Of a DNA stretch of 64,000 nt, positions 13,801 through 25,204 are shown piece by piece. Made by a program: the position numbers and the translations under genes. Position 1 is the stretch's first letter, and each line of letters begins with the position of its first letter. The notes beneath the pieces were generated by a model. The model was given only the letters and a program-made list of their open reading frames with translations, ran no database searches and was not told where the DNA came from. The DNA is from Plasmopara viticola (taxonomy: Eukaryota; Oomycota; Peronosporomycetes; Peronosporales; Peronosporaceae). Location of the stretch: contig MBPM02000002.1 in NCBI GenBank assembly GCA_001695595.3, positions 2,083,608 to 2,147,607 on the forward strand. The letters run 5' to 3'.

Positions 13801-15437
13801 AGCTCGAGGCGCTTCAGATGCAGCAAAACGACGGAGCGAGAGCGATTCAGAGTGCATTTCGGCATGGTCGAGCTCGACGTGCGTTGCGCGAGCAACGTCC
13901 CGAGTTTGAAAAGCGCATTTCAATGATGATTTCTGAAAAGGCTCACAAGGAAATTGAACGATTGCGTAAGGAACAGGAGGAAGAGTTGGCAAAGCTGAAG
14001 AAGCAATTACTTGACCAGACGATCACGGCTACCAATGAAGCCACGAAATTGCGGGAAGAGTTTGCTCGACGATGTGCATTGGAGGACGCTCGTCGTATGG
14101 AGGAGGCGCAAGAATTAACACGGCTTCGACAAGAGGCACGCATGCATCAGCACGAACTCGACACTCGTGTTGAAGCGCAACGTTTGCTTGAAAGATTAGA
14201 GGAAGACAAGCACGCGGAGCAAGACGCGAAAGCTTTTATGCGTACACAAGAGATTGAAGACGTAGCATCTGTCAAAGTTGAGACGATAGTGATGACCAAG
14301 AAAGAAGAGATGGAAGATCAAAGCTGGCAACTGGAAGCTGAACATACAAAGCAAGCGGCTCTCCAGATGCACAAGGAGTGGGCTCGGATGAAGATCCAAG
14401 GAGTGTGTTTAAGATACGTTGGCCGACATCGGATCAAGAAGCTTCAAGAGATGCAAGTGATAGCCATGACCAAGATTCGTGATGAAGAGCTGCGCGTTCG
14501 ACTACGAGCGGAGCAGCAGAAGGAAGTGGCTTGTGCGAAATCAAAACCTTTTATGGATGAAGAGGCTTGCGGTCGAGAACAGGAAGTGAAAGAGCTCGAG
14601 ATCCAAATGCTCGAACGTGCGAGAATGGAAAAAGAACGGCTCGCGCTGCGCAACACGTCGGCAAGAGTGATTCAAGCATGGACTCGAGGATGTTTCGCTC
14701 GAAAGCAATTTCAGCGCAAAACTGACGAGGGACGCGAAGACCGTGCAAAGGCACTGCAAGAAACACAAGCGACTGAAAGTCCCCGTGAAACAAACGACCA
14801 GGACCTTCATGCTGCTGACGACTCGGAAGAGACAAAGACTGACGAGTGGGTCGAGTATTGGGACGACAGTGCGCAGGCGTCGTACTATTACAATATCCGG
14901 ACGCAGGAAGCAAGCTGGACGCGACCATTGGCGACACTATCTCCAAGTGCAATGGAGACGGTGGAGGAGGCAGATGACCGTAGGCAAAATGCAATTGCCG
15001 AGTATGTAGACTTTACTGCCGCAAACCATGTTGACGCGAACGACGACTCGACTGCAGAAGAGTCAGCTGAAGGTTACGCAGACGAACACGGCTACTACGA
15101 TCAGCTTGGCCAGTACCATTATCATGAGCAGAACAATGCTCCATTTTTTAATCTCGCAGCACATGGGCAGATGCAGCCAAACTATGCGGCAGCAGCTGCA
15201 GCCAACTATGCGTATCAAACTGTAGCAGCGATGGCGTATGGGCAATCCATGATGTACGGCGCTCCAGAGATGAGGTATGGTCATCCAAGCATGGCTCATC
15301 GGTATATTCGAGCTGCAGTAGTAGATCAACCAGCCGAGACCGCAGTCCCGCCGGATCCATGGGAAAAGTTTTACGACCAGTACACAGGTGCAGCCTACTA
15401 CTACAACAACACCACTGGAGAGCAATACTGGGCCTAG
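10884..15437 (+). CDS. EF-hand / IQ-motif array / WW-domain protein (probable calmodulin-binding scaffold)
   Basis: This is an intronless frame of 1517 aa from ATG 10884; the frame is open further upstream only to a GTG. Domains in order: a basic low-complexity N-terminus; a paired EF-hand at about residues 285-345 with loops DVDHSGTISPDE and DTDHDGEIDFQE, both with acidic residues at the calcium-coordinating positions; about 15 IQ motifs at about 550-1000 (for example IQTLVRGHLARR, IQALWRGYHSR), each a potential calmodulin or EF-hand light-chain site; a highly charged coiled coil at about 1005-1260 interrupted by one IQ and followed by a last IQ; a WW domain at about 1320-1347; a Gln/Tyr/Ala-rich linker; and a second WW at the extreme C-terminus ending YWA just before its usual Pro. 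There is no myosin motor or kinase. The role is inferred: a Ca2+/calmodulin-regulated cytoskeletal or ciliary scaffold. It is convergent with CDC16, with a 58-bp gap. Confidence 0.8.
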   Translation: MTNNNDEDIHRWSRTTTPSLLNSPPLFSSENKGALHRRRRAPPRDVAQHEPWLFQSNTTQPLVVLPPSLSLSEGETSLFYLDVDSLKSLLPLPDGRRRVKSSKNLDNSSRGTNGPPSRGQIALPPRLEPLSYQHFSHKKHWARKRRQKLGLASMQTLRRKGSRFGPAMVRPATEEVRDDDSAALQSTLTKRLKKKTRTEVLSFSDRRRVGTRRRRANHFVLDDDAEDHEQPVSLLQSTDEEQRQKAMIATQLDLTLSEYEHLDAAFGKNVSSLASEDEGSLTERYFQEFQEFDVDHSGTISPDELRQLLLASGKDMDDTELASVIQQADTDHDGEIDFQEFIALMRARKRLLQVANLMGATGSGPPSTNLTTTTPLRNTGHSLPPLKLAPRHLKRHRVPQNPALVAARSTPSCLRPGATVDISELRRELALSEVGIQELNSKVREGLHWVQQHCPVRSLKTQIFCHRWGMEKVNQLLMRLQLQQLSRGFRKWHTFLVFERNKIKANMYFKCKGSQKMTTIMNKWRRKVTRRKVVQWKTVCSVDRRSELLSAAIEIQRIVRGALARGVYNRLRQGIAALRIQTLVRGHLARRLARRKRQDKINYEAACLLQRSYRGYTGKRLAQALYKAQRETRAAGRIQRTYKNYKQRELLRVIQQAKVENASALVLQCCMRSYLARQERKRRAIRRVQRRRARLLVKCFQEFLARRRVILFRKQTCAALTIQCFVRVCRSRHQVHLLRIEKQRQEQQARKVTAALRIQTCGRKYLARKQYLLKKHQRALIRALENLRRFTSAVVIQSLLRGYVTRCRIQRARRETLLLIELRRLNSSAVKIQALWRGYHSRVVWSLRLEAQKAQAQRHQENEAAKRLQAIARGKIARKKRVGLEQERDRRALQQRMQVEAALCIQKVVRGNQARRVVQKLRREYQNEARLARERLILETKTRAAVKIQSHTRRYLVRRQSLSQTREVEHRKQLEALQMQQNDGARAIQSAFRHGRARRALREQRPEFEKRISMMISEKAHKEIERLRKEQEEELAKLKKQLLDQTITATNEATKLREEFARRCALEDARRMEEAQELTRLRQEARMHQHELDTRVEAQRLLERLEEDKHAEQDAKAFMRTQEIEDVASVKVETIVMTKKEEMEDQSWQLEAEHTKQAALQMHKEWARMKIQGVCLRYVGRHRIKKLQEMQVIAMTKIRDEELRVRLRAEQQKEVACAKSKPFMDEEACGREQEVKELEIQMLERARMEKERLALRNTSARVIQAWTRGCFARKQFQRKTDEGREDRAKALQETQATESPRETNDQDLHAADDSEETKTDEWVEYWDDSAQASYYYNIRTQEASWTRPLATLSPSAMETVEEADDRRQNAIAEYVDFTAANHVDANDDSTAEESAEGYADEHGYYDQLGQYHYHEQNNAPFFNLAAHGQMQPNYAAAAAANYAYQTVAAMAYGQSMMYGAPEMRYGHPSMAHRYIRAAVVDQPAETAVPPDPWEKFYDQYTGAAYYYNNTTGEQYWA

Positions 15438-15495
15438 CAAATAAGTGTATAAATGTCAGCATCGACTAGGATAAGTTTACTATAATTGTACACTG

Positions 15496-18407
15496 TCAGT
15501 CTTCGTCCACGTTCATTGAGCTCTCATCGGAGAAATCCAAACTGGAGCATGCAAGTGACTGTCTACTGCATTCAATGCTGCTATACGATCGGTTTAAGCC
15601 GCGACGTCGTTGTGCGTTGCTTTCACTTCCTGCTGAACGACGAGCTCTAAGAGGAGTAAGACCACTCGTCTTTGGTGCATTTTTTGGAGGTGGCTCCGCG
15701 AACTCCGGAAACGATTCAAGGCCGCTTGACAGCGATTCCTCAAACGCAACAGTGATCATTGATCCCGCGAGGGTATTTTCAGGAGCGTATGCCAAAGCCT
15801 TTTCCACATAAATCATCAGTCAAGACAACAAGGCACTCATGGAAATACTTGAGATTCTTACCGTATGGTACGATTCAATCGCGAGCTCTAAATTGCCTTG
15901 CATATGGTATGTAAATCCGAGAGCAGCAAGGATCGGGGCCTATAAAGAGCAATGAAAACATGTTCACACATCCATCGATGCCATTAAATCATCGCATCAA
16001 ATCAAGCGTACGCTTTGCGGTGACAATCGGAGTGCACTCTCAAAGTAGTATATAGCCTGGTCAAATTTCCTGTGACACAAACCAAGACTATCAGTTCTCG
16101 CTATGACTTACGGATCGAACTGGTGCACGCACCGTAATTTGCGGTATGAGTAACCAAGGTTGAAAAGAGTGGGCTCCCACGCCTCCATGAGTCGCTAAAC
16201 ACAGAAGATTAGTTACGAATCACGATGAACTTTCAAACTTGACTCAAAACAAAGGCTTACCTCTGGGAGGCCTTTGCATAGCTGAAGAGCCTTGGTGAAC
16301 ATTTCAATCGCTTTCGCGTAATTTTTCTGCTTGTAATAGATGCTGCCGAATTCGTTGAAGACTAATGGGTCGGTGGAGCAGATGCTACTCGCCTGGCGGA
16401 TAAATTCTTGAGCCTGGAGTAAATTGTTCGTACGAAGATACTCCATGCCGATATACAGGGGTGGCAAATGAGAGCCGGGGAAGAGACTGGAGGCCGTACG
16501 ATACGACGACATGGCCTGGTCACTTTCATCCTGTGCTGCAAAAGAGTTTCCAAACCCAATCCATGCTGGGGCATAGCTCGGCTCCAAAGATGTTGCTTTA
16601 CTGCAACAATTTAATAGAATAAGGCGTAAGTTATTGTCATAAAGATTCTTTAATTTCCAAGCAAGCAGAACGTACTGAAAATATCTTTGCGCGGCTTCGT
16701 GCTTTTTAATAAGTAAATAATAACAGCCTACAGTGTACCAGGCTGAAGCCTTTGTTGGGTACACATCCACCTGCAACAAGACAGTCGAAAACCAAATCAG
16801 CATTGCATAGTCACTCTCACCATATCGAATTAAAGTGGTACCAATTGATGAGCGTACTGATAAAGCTCTCGCTTTTTTCCAAGCTCTACTAGTGTACCCA
16901 CGTACACCGTAACAACACGAAAGTTCAATGGGTCCTGCGCACGAACACTAATGCAAGCGTAAGCTTACGTTCAAAGTACTCAAGCCAACCAATAGGAAGA
17001 CTTAATGTATCAGCAGTATTTGTACCTTTCGCAAATTGCGTGCGCCTGTTGAATATCGTGCCGATTATAATACGTCTCTGCTCTCGTGACATTCTATACA
17101 TTAGCATCAGGACCACGTCAGCACTCCTACTCTTCGCACAGCCACCGTCACCAGACTAGACCTACCAGATCCAAATTATCAATTAGCCCGAAATCATGCT
17201 CCGCAAGAGCAAATCTTTCTTCCACCGGCCGCGTCGTGTCATACTGCAAACAAAGTCGCTCCACGCATGTTAAGCCGCAAAGTGATTTCACATGAAAAAC
17301 CGGTTCATTGCAACCTCCAGTACCCACCTTGCCTACGTGAGTCTGGTACAACACCTCGAGTAACTGCATTTCATCTTCTGAGAAATCCAACGCTGCCACC
17401 AATGCCTCTTCTTCCCTCGATGACAGCCTTTGTTTGTCAAAAAGATGAAAAAAGGCCTCGGAGCAGTGCACATCGCACCGCAGTGCAATGCGAAAGTAGA
17501 GCGTTGCATTCTCTCGATTCCCAATCGCTTCAAACGTCTCCCCCATGAGCAAAGCCAACGAGGACACGACATTTATTCCTCCCGCCTCCTCGTCGTCTCG
17601 AGTCTCTAAATGCACCGTCTTCGCAAGCTCCACGACGTCCTGTTCTTGATCAGGGAGCACGGACGTTAGCAGCTCTACACACTCTTCCTTCTGCTTGATT
17701 GCAAGCATGCACTTGCCCAGCAGCCAACAAGCTCTCAGCATCACAAGCCTCTGTGTTCCTCCACGTCCATGCACCTTTTCAACGTCCGTTAACCGCGCCT
17801 TCTTAATGGCGTGGATGGCTCGATGAAACTCTCGATTCAAGTAGCATGCATTTGCAAAGAGCAACACATGCGTGCCGTCCAGCGGCGAGATCGTCACGAG
17901 TTTGTCGGCATAAAAGAGCGCAGCACCCACGTGGTGTTGCGCGCTACACTGCTTGACGAGGTCTTTTAATCGATTGACCGTCTTTTGTCGTTGATGAACG
18001 GGTTGGACTCTTGCCATTGGCTTTTCATTTGGTACAAAAGGCTTTACGGGGTCTTGATTGTCTTCAACGTGTTCGATTAACAGCGTAGCCGGTCGTACAG
18101 CGTCGCCTCCGCTTTGCATTGTCCGCATTTGTCCTGCGTGCCCAGCCTCTTCGTCCTCGTCCTTTCCTTCGTCTTGCACCACGCCAAGCGAGCTGTGGGC
18201 GAACCGAAACGCTTCACTTTGCTTTCGTCGCCTTTGCCGTTTCTTTGACCGGATCCTGGCGTCGTCCGCGCCACTCGAAGCCGCCGAGTCGAACGCGAGC
18301 GTACGCGTCGTAAAGTCTGGAGTCTGGACAGGCGACGGTTGGCACCAAGACGAGCCACGAATAGAAGGGGCTGGCGGCCGGCACGGTGTGGGCGGTGGTG
18401 GTACCAT
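15496..18407 (-). CDS. CDC16: Anaphase-promoting complex subunit 6 (CDC16), TPR protein
   Basis: CDC16/APC6 is a TPR subunit of the APC/C ubiquitin ligase that drives mitotic exit. Ten exons on the minus strand, in transcription order: 18407-17328, 17243-17166, 17093-17026, 16947-16842, 16770-16676, 16600-16261, 16194-16133, 16069-16012, 15939-15862, 15798-15496. Reading phases agree across all nine introns (63-84 bp), giving 755 aa. Diagnostic family segments include VYVGTLVELGKKRELYQ, VDVYPTKASAWYTVGCYYL, YAPAWIGFGNSFAAQDESDQ, LPPLYIGMEYLRTNN and WEPTLFNLGYSYRKLRKF, matching the CDC16 TPR superhelix in order. The first ~130 residues are a Pro/Ser-rich and basic (SKKRQRRRKQ), probably disordered extension. 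The C-terminal ~60 residues are Ser-rich with acidic stretches. The first ATG is at 18407. The exon 1 donor (AAG|GTGGGT) has an alternative CAC|GTAGGC nine bases earlier, in the same phase. Confidence 0.9.
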
Positions 18408-21400
18408 TCCAAGAAAGGACACGGACACAGCGCGGTGAGCCGAAGATGGACCTAATGTGGTGTCGTGTACGTAAAACTAGAAACTGGGAAAACTCGACTA
18501 GAACCAGGAAAAAAATCATACGATCTCTTTTTCGTGTTTGCTTAGCTGACTTCCACCAATTTGATCATGCTGAAGCAACAATGCACACAAGTGTCGTGGC
18601 GGAAAGAACTCGCACTTTACACAAAAAAGGCGGGCAGAAAGATATGCGATTTTTTGTGGTAATCGAATCGTTTGCTATCCTCGATTTTAAGTGTGCAATA
18701 TATTGTAAGTGAGTTTTTTGATACGGTACCGAGCTTTTGTGGGTGCACTTAATTGATATATGTACCGGCTTGCATACTGAAATGAATACATGCCCAGCCT
18801 AAATTACAAGTGCACATGATAGAAGAGAATTTATGGTGTATTTTTCCTCGAGCTGCAATGTATTACACACGCTCGATCCCTTTAAGACCGGAGATAGTGA
18901 ACAGTCGCTCACTAAAAGATCGCAAATTTTCCTGCATGTCTCAACTGCGCAAGGCGCCATGTGTGTAACACTTGGTGTGGATTAGAAGACCTGGACCCTC
19001 GAAAGTATTTTGAGACGTACTCACCACCTTTCCGCCTTTGTCGGACGCGCAACATGCGCTGCTCGAAAAACGTGATGACTTTTATGATGGTCAAAAGGCG
19101 GCTGCATTTGCAATTGTTCCTTTAACTAAGCAGGGACGGGTCATGGCATGTAAGCTCTGCGAACAAAGTTTACGCTCGAAGGCTCAGGCAGCATAGGTCT
19201 AGGTTGCCCTGCTGGTAGCTCCTGATGTGAGGTGTAAACCTGGAAGGGCAAATTATTGATGAAAAATAGAGTCTCCTATACCGAATAAAAGGGGTCGAGG
19301 TACTAAGAAAAGGCACGGGAAGCCATTCTCATTGCGACAAAAATCTGAGCACTCACTCCCAAATCAACGTCATTAAAGTGTTTTGTGTCTTTAGTTCACA
19401 TTAAGAGACACTTGAGATCAACACCTCATTCGGTAAACTTTTGTTCTTGCCCGAAAAATGGGAGGGCGTAAGACTCATGATTGCACTTATGAGCCAAGGA
19501 AACTGAAGGCCTCCATAATTAAGGTGCCAATCTTCAAACATGTCAAAAAAATAGGGTAAAGGCCGAAGTAAAGGCGGGACTACCTCAGACTCAATTATGT
19601 CACAGTGTAGGTTGCTACGATGAAAAAGGCGATGTAGATGGCTCTTTAACAAGAGAAAAGCTGCATATTGGCTCGCACATCTAAATTGTCTTTAAAAGCC
19701 AGCTCTCGGTTTTATGAGACCCAGAGTAAGATCTGCTTGCTCAAATTCAGCCACAAAAAACTTTATAATTGCCGAGCAGAGCACATCTGCTGCTTTGGCT
19801 TGATAAAAGTAGGCAACATGGTCAGTGTTTGTCGGGTAACATTTTTCTACTAGAATGAAATGATGTGTAATACGCAATCAGCCCCAAGATATCGCGAGCT
19901 AAAGCGTCGCTTACACAGGGATGGAACTTTCAACAGCTCAACCAGTCGTTGTGTCATGACAAGTTTGTGTTCCACCTCCAGATTGCCGGATCTCAACGAA
20001 TCAGCTTTACTAGATGCTTGGCTGAATTAAAGATTAGCGGAAATGCTTATACAGTTAATAAATTGTTGATATAAATGCTCGCTTTGTTCGCAATGAAATT
20101 GGCTCGGATCATTCTTAAAGGCAGCGTAAACAGCACCGTGGCGCAACGATCCTAAAGTACATCGAAGGCTACGTGTATTTCTGTAAGTAATGCTTGGATG
20201 TGGTGCCTACCAAAATGCTATATATCGATTCGATGCATTTCACTAAACAATAACCAGCAGTATGAGCTCATTGACACCCTTTTCCCAAAAAAACCAGCAA
20301 AGCATGGAAAAGTGCGGGTGTTGAAGTCCACACATCCAGCACCAGTTTTCTGTATTATAATTTCAGGCGACGATTAATTTTTCTGACAATATACTGATTA
20401 CTTTACACAGATGCCAATTCTAAAAAAACGTAGTGCTTAGACTGTACGTGGTGCATTTGGTCTACGTTGAACATTTGGTGGATAGATCGTATCCCTTATG
20501 GCGGTTGGTACGCTTAAAGACATGTTATGGAGTAGTTTGTAGCATATCAAAACCTCAATGAAAGTTGACCAATTGATCAAACAGATGCATAGACCACTTA
20601 CTTGGAATAATTTCGTGGTCAATGCAGCACAATCAGGTCTTTGCAATCGCAAAGAGTGGACCTTATCATATTTGACTTCATCACCTTGATCAAAAGTGCA
20701 GTTAGCTGAGAGCATATAAAGTTCACAAAGTAAATGATACAGCCCTTCCTGATTGGACCCCAATCCTATGTATGCACGTAGATTCAGTTTTTGGATCAGG
20801 CAGTGCACGTCATAGCACTTTTGACCCGGTAGATGATCTCGATTCCATTTTCATCCAGTAAGCAACCTCAGTGACAACGCTTGGCACTTCCAATGGCATG
20901 ATTTAGATCCGACTAGTAATACTGCACAGTACCAAAATGTCCCCATTCTCACAAAATTGAGTTAGTCTTCTATAAACCCACTCGCTTTGCAATTTCTCAA
21001 TGGCCTACAGCGACTTCGACGAGTTTCTCGTTCCTGAGCACAACCTCTGCACATAAAAAGAAGCCCTAATGGAAATGAACGAGGAGCGTGTTTCGGTTAC
21101 GTGTAAATAAGGACATTTGCTTTGAAGACACATTTTATGAGCGTCCGAGACAGCCACTCCCTAAAACTTTTTCAAAAAGCGGACGTCCGGATAGACTTAG
21201 AAATATCTCCTTGACCTGTTTAATGTTCAACACTCGATAAATATACTAAGTTACACTGTAGCTTCGTACCGCAGCAAAATTTTGAAGGATCACGAGGGCT
21301 TGATCAGGGGCGCTGTCAATACATACTTTGAGAACTGAGCGTGGTTCATCATCGCACTTTCCCGGGTTTAATAAAGCTTGCAATAGGCCAAGAATGCAGC

Positions 21401-24114
21401 ATTTTTGAAGACGCAAAGGCTACAACAAAACGTACAGCGCTAACGACTCCACAACTGGCTGAAACCTGTTAAAGTTTGATCACGGCGATTATGAACGAGT
21501 CACGACTATCTAGTCATGGCAAGTGAGTTCCGGCTTACACTAAAACGGAAAGTTTCGTACACTACGCGACGATAAACTAACTAGTCATCGGTCCCAATGT
21601 TTGCAGTGTACGTAAATTCCGCACCACTGTGTACAAATGGCCTACCACACGACCAAACGTCACTATTTACAGCGTGCAGCTAGCTAGCGCAGATAAAAAC
21701 TGTATACAACAAGAGTTTAGCTAAAGCAGCGGTTTAGCATATCAATTATGTATCTTGCCGTGACATCAACATGAGTCTCATCGCCGCATGTCAAATTAAG
21801 TGAAGGCGCATATCTGCAATCATACAAGCATCGAAGTGTTCTAAAAGATCCCAGTTCATGTGCAGATTGCCACTAAATGCTACGTCTGAAGAGGTCCTTT
21901 TTAGATAAGTGATTAGCTCGACCCATGATGTCATCCCAATAAATCACAATTTATGTGCTTGTATCGTGCACGAAGTATTATCTTTCATAATTTTAGCCTT
22001 GAGAAATCCAGCGAAACCTTTGCGCGTATTCCTTTCGCATGTCCATGGATAACAAAGTGCTTTCGGCGCATATAATCGACGATTTGTCGCGAGCACCACT
22101 GGAACCGCCTTGACGTTCGCGCAGGATTGGCACTACACGAGTATTGAATTCATTTCCTTAATTCCTTACTTACAGCAGAAACCGCACAAGTGTTTTGCTC
22201 CTGCAGATGACCGGTTTAAGTGCTGATAAAACCTTGATTTCGAGAACTAGTCGAGAAAAACGACGCAGTGTCTTTTGCCGTGAACAAAGCCAAGAATGAT
22301 TACAGACGAACAAAATTAACTTAATTTATTGTAATCCCAGACTTACATCTGCACTCTAAAAGTAATCGAACATACTACTGTCTACCTTTCATAACTAAAA
22401 GGATGGGCAGCCAGAGACAGTCAAGCGCGTGTTATAGATGTGGTTCGTAGCTACACAATGTAGCATTAGGTCTGAAGCTTCTTTCTGATCCGGAATAGTA
22501 ACGTTGTGCGATTCTCTGCGATGTCAGCGCGTAGCTACAGTGCTTCTAATCCGTCCCGCCGTCAAAACACTGCAGGACGTGACGATCTCTTCGCTTAAAA
22601 ATGGAATATAGTCTGGTATGCTATAACATTAATGCCAGCGCTAGTCCCTTTTATCTGTCCTTACCTCTTGTTCGCTGTCCACAAAAATCGACGCAAAAAT
22701 TTCGTGCAGGCCGCAATGTTGGTGTATACGAAATCGCGCTGAAAGCAGAAACACACTTTTAAAGTTGTCGTAGTCATTTTGAATGACTAGGCCGACCAAT
22801 TGCCCTTCTTCTACTTTTGTGGTCATCGTTATGGCCAAACTTTTTATTGGTATAGGAATTTAAAAAATAGTACCTGTCGCTCTCCTATTCGATTTATTTC
22901 AAGTGTTAGTGGAGCCACGAAATTTTCACCTAAAAGTTGCCTTTTTCATAGGAGCATTAGAAAGATTTTTTTAAAAAGCTGTCACGATGTTCGTACCATT
23001 TGTATAGTTAATAGTATTAACTATATACTTCTTGGGGATATGCCGAAACGATTAGAGTCAAAAGCAGTAAAATACGCCATAGCTTCATGCCTGTAGGGCT
23101 TAGAACAGCTTTCATATCAGATCTTTTTTTTCCTCTGCCGTGGCAGCTTAAGTGCTCGTGTCGATTCTACAAAGTCATCCCCGCAGGTCGCCTGCCCGAT
23201 GTATTGTTAGCGGTCGATCCCGGTGTATATTGATGTAATTTTGGACTCAAAGTCGAGCCGGAACTTAGTACGTGTACTTAATCAAAAGTAGAACTGATAA
23301 AAATTGTATTTTATAAAGAAACCAGTTTTAATTTGCACACGTCAGACCTAAATTAGCGAGCAGTCGACAGCACTCGTCGACATAAAAGGCGAATAACGAT
23401 CCTCCTTCTTTAATATGTTATCAAAAGAGAATTTACAATGTCAATACTTTCTGCATTAGCATGTCTTAGTAGTATAGTACCGTCAAGGGAAACATTGCTC
23501 GCATGCCAGATAAATAAAACGATTCATTGAATTGTCAAGGCACTCTAATCAGGTATTAAGGGAGATAGTTTAGACTTTGATAGAACACCAAGGAGACATC
23601 ACACTTTTAATTTCATGCCGAAATTGAAGCAAAAAATTGAGATAGTTAAGCTTCGCGCCTAGATTAAGGAGTTTGTAGCGCGGGATGCTGGCAGCTATTG
23701 GCCCATATCTGAGACCGTGTTCCGTGCCTCTCGTTGCACTCTGTGTTGGCAGGACATTAACATAAGTGGGAGTATAATTGCTTGTCAGATTTCGTGGTCC
23801 ATCTCCTGCAATCCTACTTTCGATCGTATGATTATCAAACTAGTACCTTCCAGATCCGAGTGGCGCGACCAAACAATCAAACCACAGAGTCGGTTGATGA
23901 AGTGTGCCGACGATTGTGGCGTGATGCTGAAAAAAGTTGCTTGACAAAATGCTACGTCACGCACATAAGTTCAATGTATTTCCAATATCGATATAAAACG
24001 AGTAAACCAGGCCGATGCCGCCTTTCTCATAACACGCTTTCGATCACAATTTCAATATTTACTAATGTCGCCAAATTTTACGACTTCACACAAGGACACA
24101 ACAAAGGGCCGAAT
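18408..24114. other. 5.7-kb gene-free AT-rich region
   Basis: No ORF longer than about 125 codons occurs here, and none shows a recognisable domain apart from the weak copia-like remnant near 20.44-20.90 kb. I found no tRNA-like cloverleaf, no satellite array and no clear pair of terminal repeats. Base composition and many scattered stops suggest old, eroded transposon sequence. Confidence 0.5.
20437..20900 (-). mobile_element. Possible decayed Ty1/copia-like fragment
   Basis: A minus-strand frame of 123 codons and a neighbouring frame upstream of it carry short pieces such as GSNQEGLYHL and LDENGIEII. These resemble the gag-pre-integrase region of copia polyproteins, where a GLY-L motif follows a hydrophobic knot. 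No integrase zinc finger, DDE core, reverse transcriptase or LTR was found nearby. The assignment is tentative and the stretch may be unrelated sequence. Confidence 0.25.
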
Positions 24115-24807
24115 CTACCGCTTCCTCGACGTGCGCAGCTTGGCTGTTGTTTTTGCATATATAGTGCTCATAAAGCTCGAGAGATGTGACGGTCTGTCCA
24201 TCAGGAACCTTCTGTAGTCATCCTCCGAGTAGAATAGGTCGGCAGGATCGTACGTTTCCTTGGGCAGCACCCACACAAGTGGCTGTTCCTCAAAGGACAC
24301 GCTCCGCCTGCATAGCTGTGGCTCCGGATCGTCCGCACCTGACTTGTCGTACTTGCCTAGACTATGTGTGTGGTGCTTGTGTCCTAGCTTCTCACTTCCA
24401 ATGCTCCGGTAATAGAGCGCCGTGACCCACCGTACAATGTCCTTGCGCTGATGAACGCGGAGGGCAAGGACATGCCCCGACTCCTTCTCTCGTACGTACA
24501 AACACTCGTGGTCAAAGCTAAACACACTCTCGTTCGGTGCAGCAGGCTGCATCTGCAGCGTGAACGTATCCAATGGCGGTATCTTGCGCTTGTAGTCGCT
24601 GCGGCGCCAGTACAGCTGGAGCGTGTCACCACGCAAGACGCCATAGAGCCAGCGCGAAGAGACTTTTCGATCACTGCGGCCCTCTGGTGTTGCTGCGACG
24701 GAGCAAGGCGACAAGGCTAACAGCGAACCCTTGAGCTGCTTCTCGCTCTTTTCCTCGACGCGCACAAATCCGGCCATGGGCCAAGACTCGAAATAACCAG
24801 TTTGCAT
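24115..24807 (-). CDS. PH-like domain protein, oomycete hypothetical
   Basis: The protein is about 230 aa from the first ATG (complement of 24805-24807, start MQTGYFESW). The central ~110 residues look like a pleckstrin-homology fold: a strand-rich start (GYFESWPMAGFVRVEEK), a conserved-type SSRWLYGVLRGDTLQLYWRR segment, and a closing helix RKDIVRWVTALYYRSIG with the tryptophan expected in the PH C-terminal helix. The tail is basic (KTTAKLRTSRKR). The frame stays open upstream of 24807 to about 24876 with no ATG, reading through GELIVDKDLTIGTLGE, so a short 5' exon may be missing. It is divergent from EMC4 with about 400 bp between starts. Lipid or protein binding at membranes is inferred from the fold only. 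Confidence 0.6.
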   Translation of the reverse strand: MQTGYFESWPMAGFVRVEEKSEKQLKGSLLALSPCSVAATPEGRSDRKVSSRWLYGVLRGDTLQLYWRRSDYKRKIPPLDTFTLQMQPAAPNESVFSFDHECLYVREKESGHVLALRVHQRKDIVRWVTALYYRSIGSEKLGHKHHTHSLGKYDKSGADDPEPQLCRRSVSFEEQPLVWVLPKETYDPADLFYSEDDYRRFLMDRPSHLSSFMSTIYAKTTAKLRTSRKR

Positions 24808-25204
24808 TTCGCCCAGTGTACCAATCGTAAGGTCTTTGTCCACAATTAATTCACCATTGCTTGGTGCAACTTGAATTTAGCATCTTCAAGCGTTATCTCT
24901 ATTTTCCTCTGATTACACGTATAGCATGTCGCGCCTTCTCAAGGGCCCCCCCCCTGAATCTCGAACTTTGGGCTAGAAAAAGAAAGGGGAGCTTCGAGCG
25001 ATGTTTAGGTCAACCAAACGCGCGGAGGTCTTTTTTCCACATTGCATCTCATCCGGTTTGCATCGACTCCCGTAATCGACTCACGTAATCAGCTCGCATC
25101 TTATATGCCAACGGGAAGGTTTTGGTCGTGAAATATTTGCTTCGCGGGAAGCAAACATTCTCCTAGCCTCTATATTTCGATATTTCTCGAACCCTTTTTT
25201 TTAT
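24808..25204. promoter_or_regulatory. Divergent intergenic region between PH-like gene and EMC4
   Basis: About 400 bp separate two divergently transcribed genes. It includes a run of nine C (around 24947) and T-rich stretches just upstream of EMC4. It probably holds both start regions, and possibly a missing first exon of the PH-like gene. No specific motif was identified. Confidence 0.3.

Noticed and set aside
23180..23230. tRNA-like GGTCGATCCC stretch
   Set aside because: No matching acceptor stem, D-arm or anticodon stem could be paired around it.
18408..24114. Search for RxLR or Crinkler effector genes in the gene-free region
   Set aside because: No frame combines a signal peptide with RxLR-EER or LFLAK motifs.
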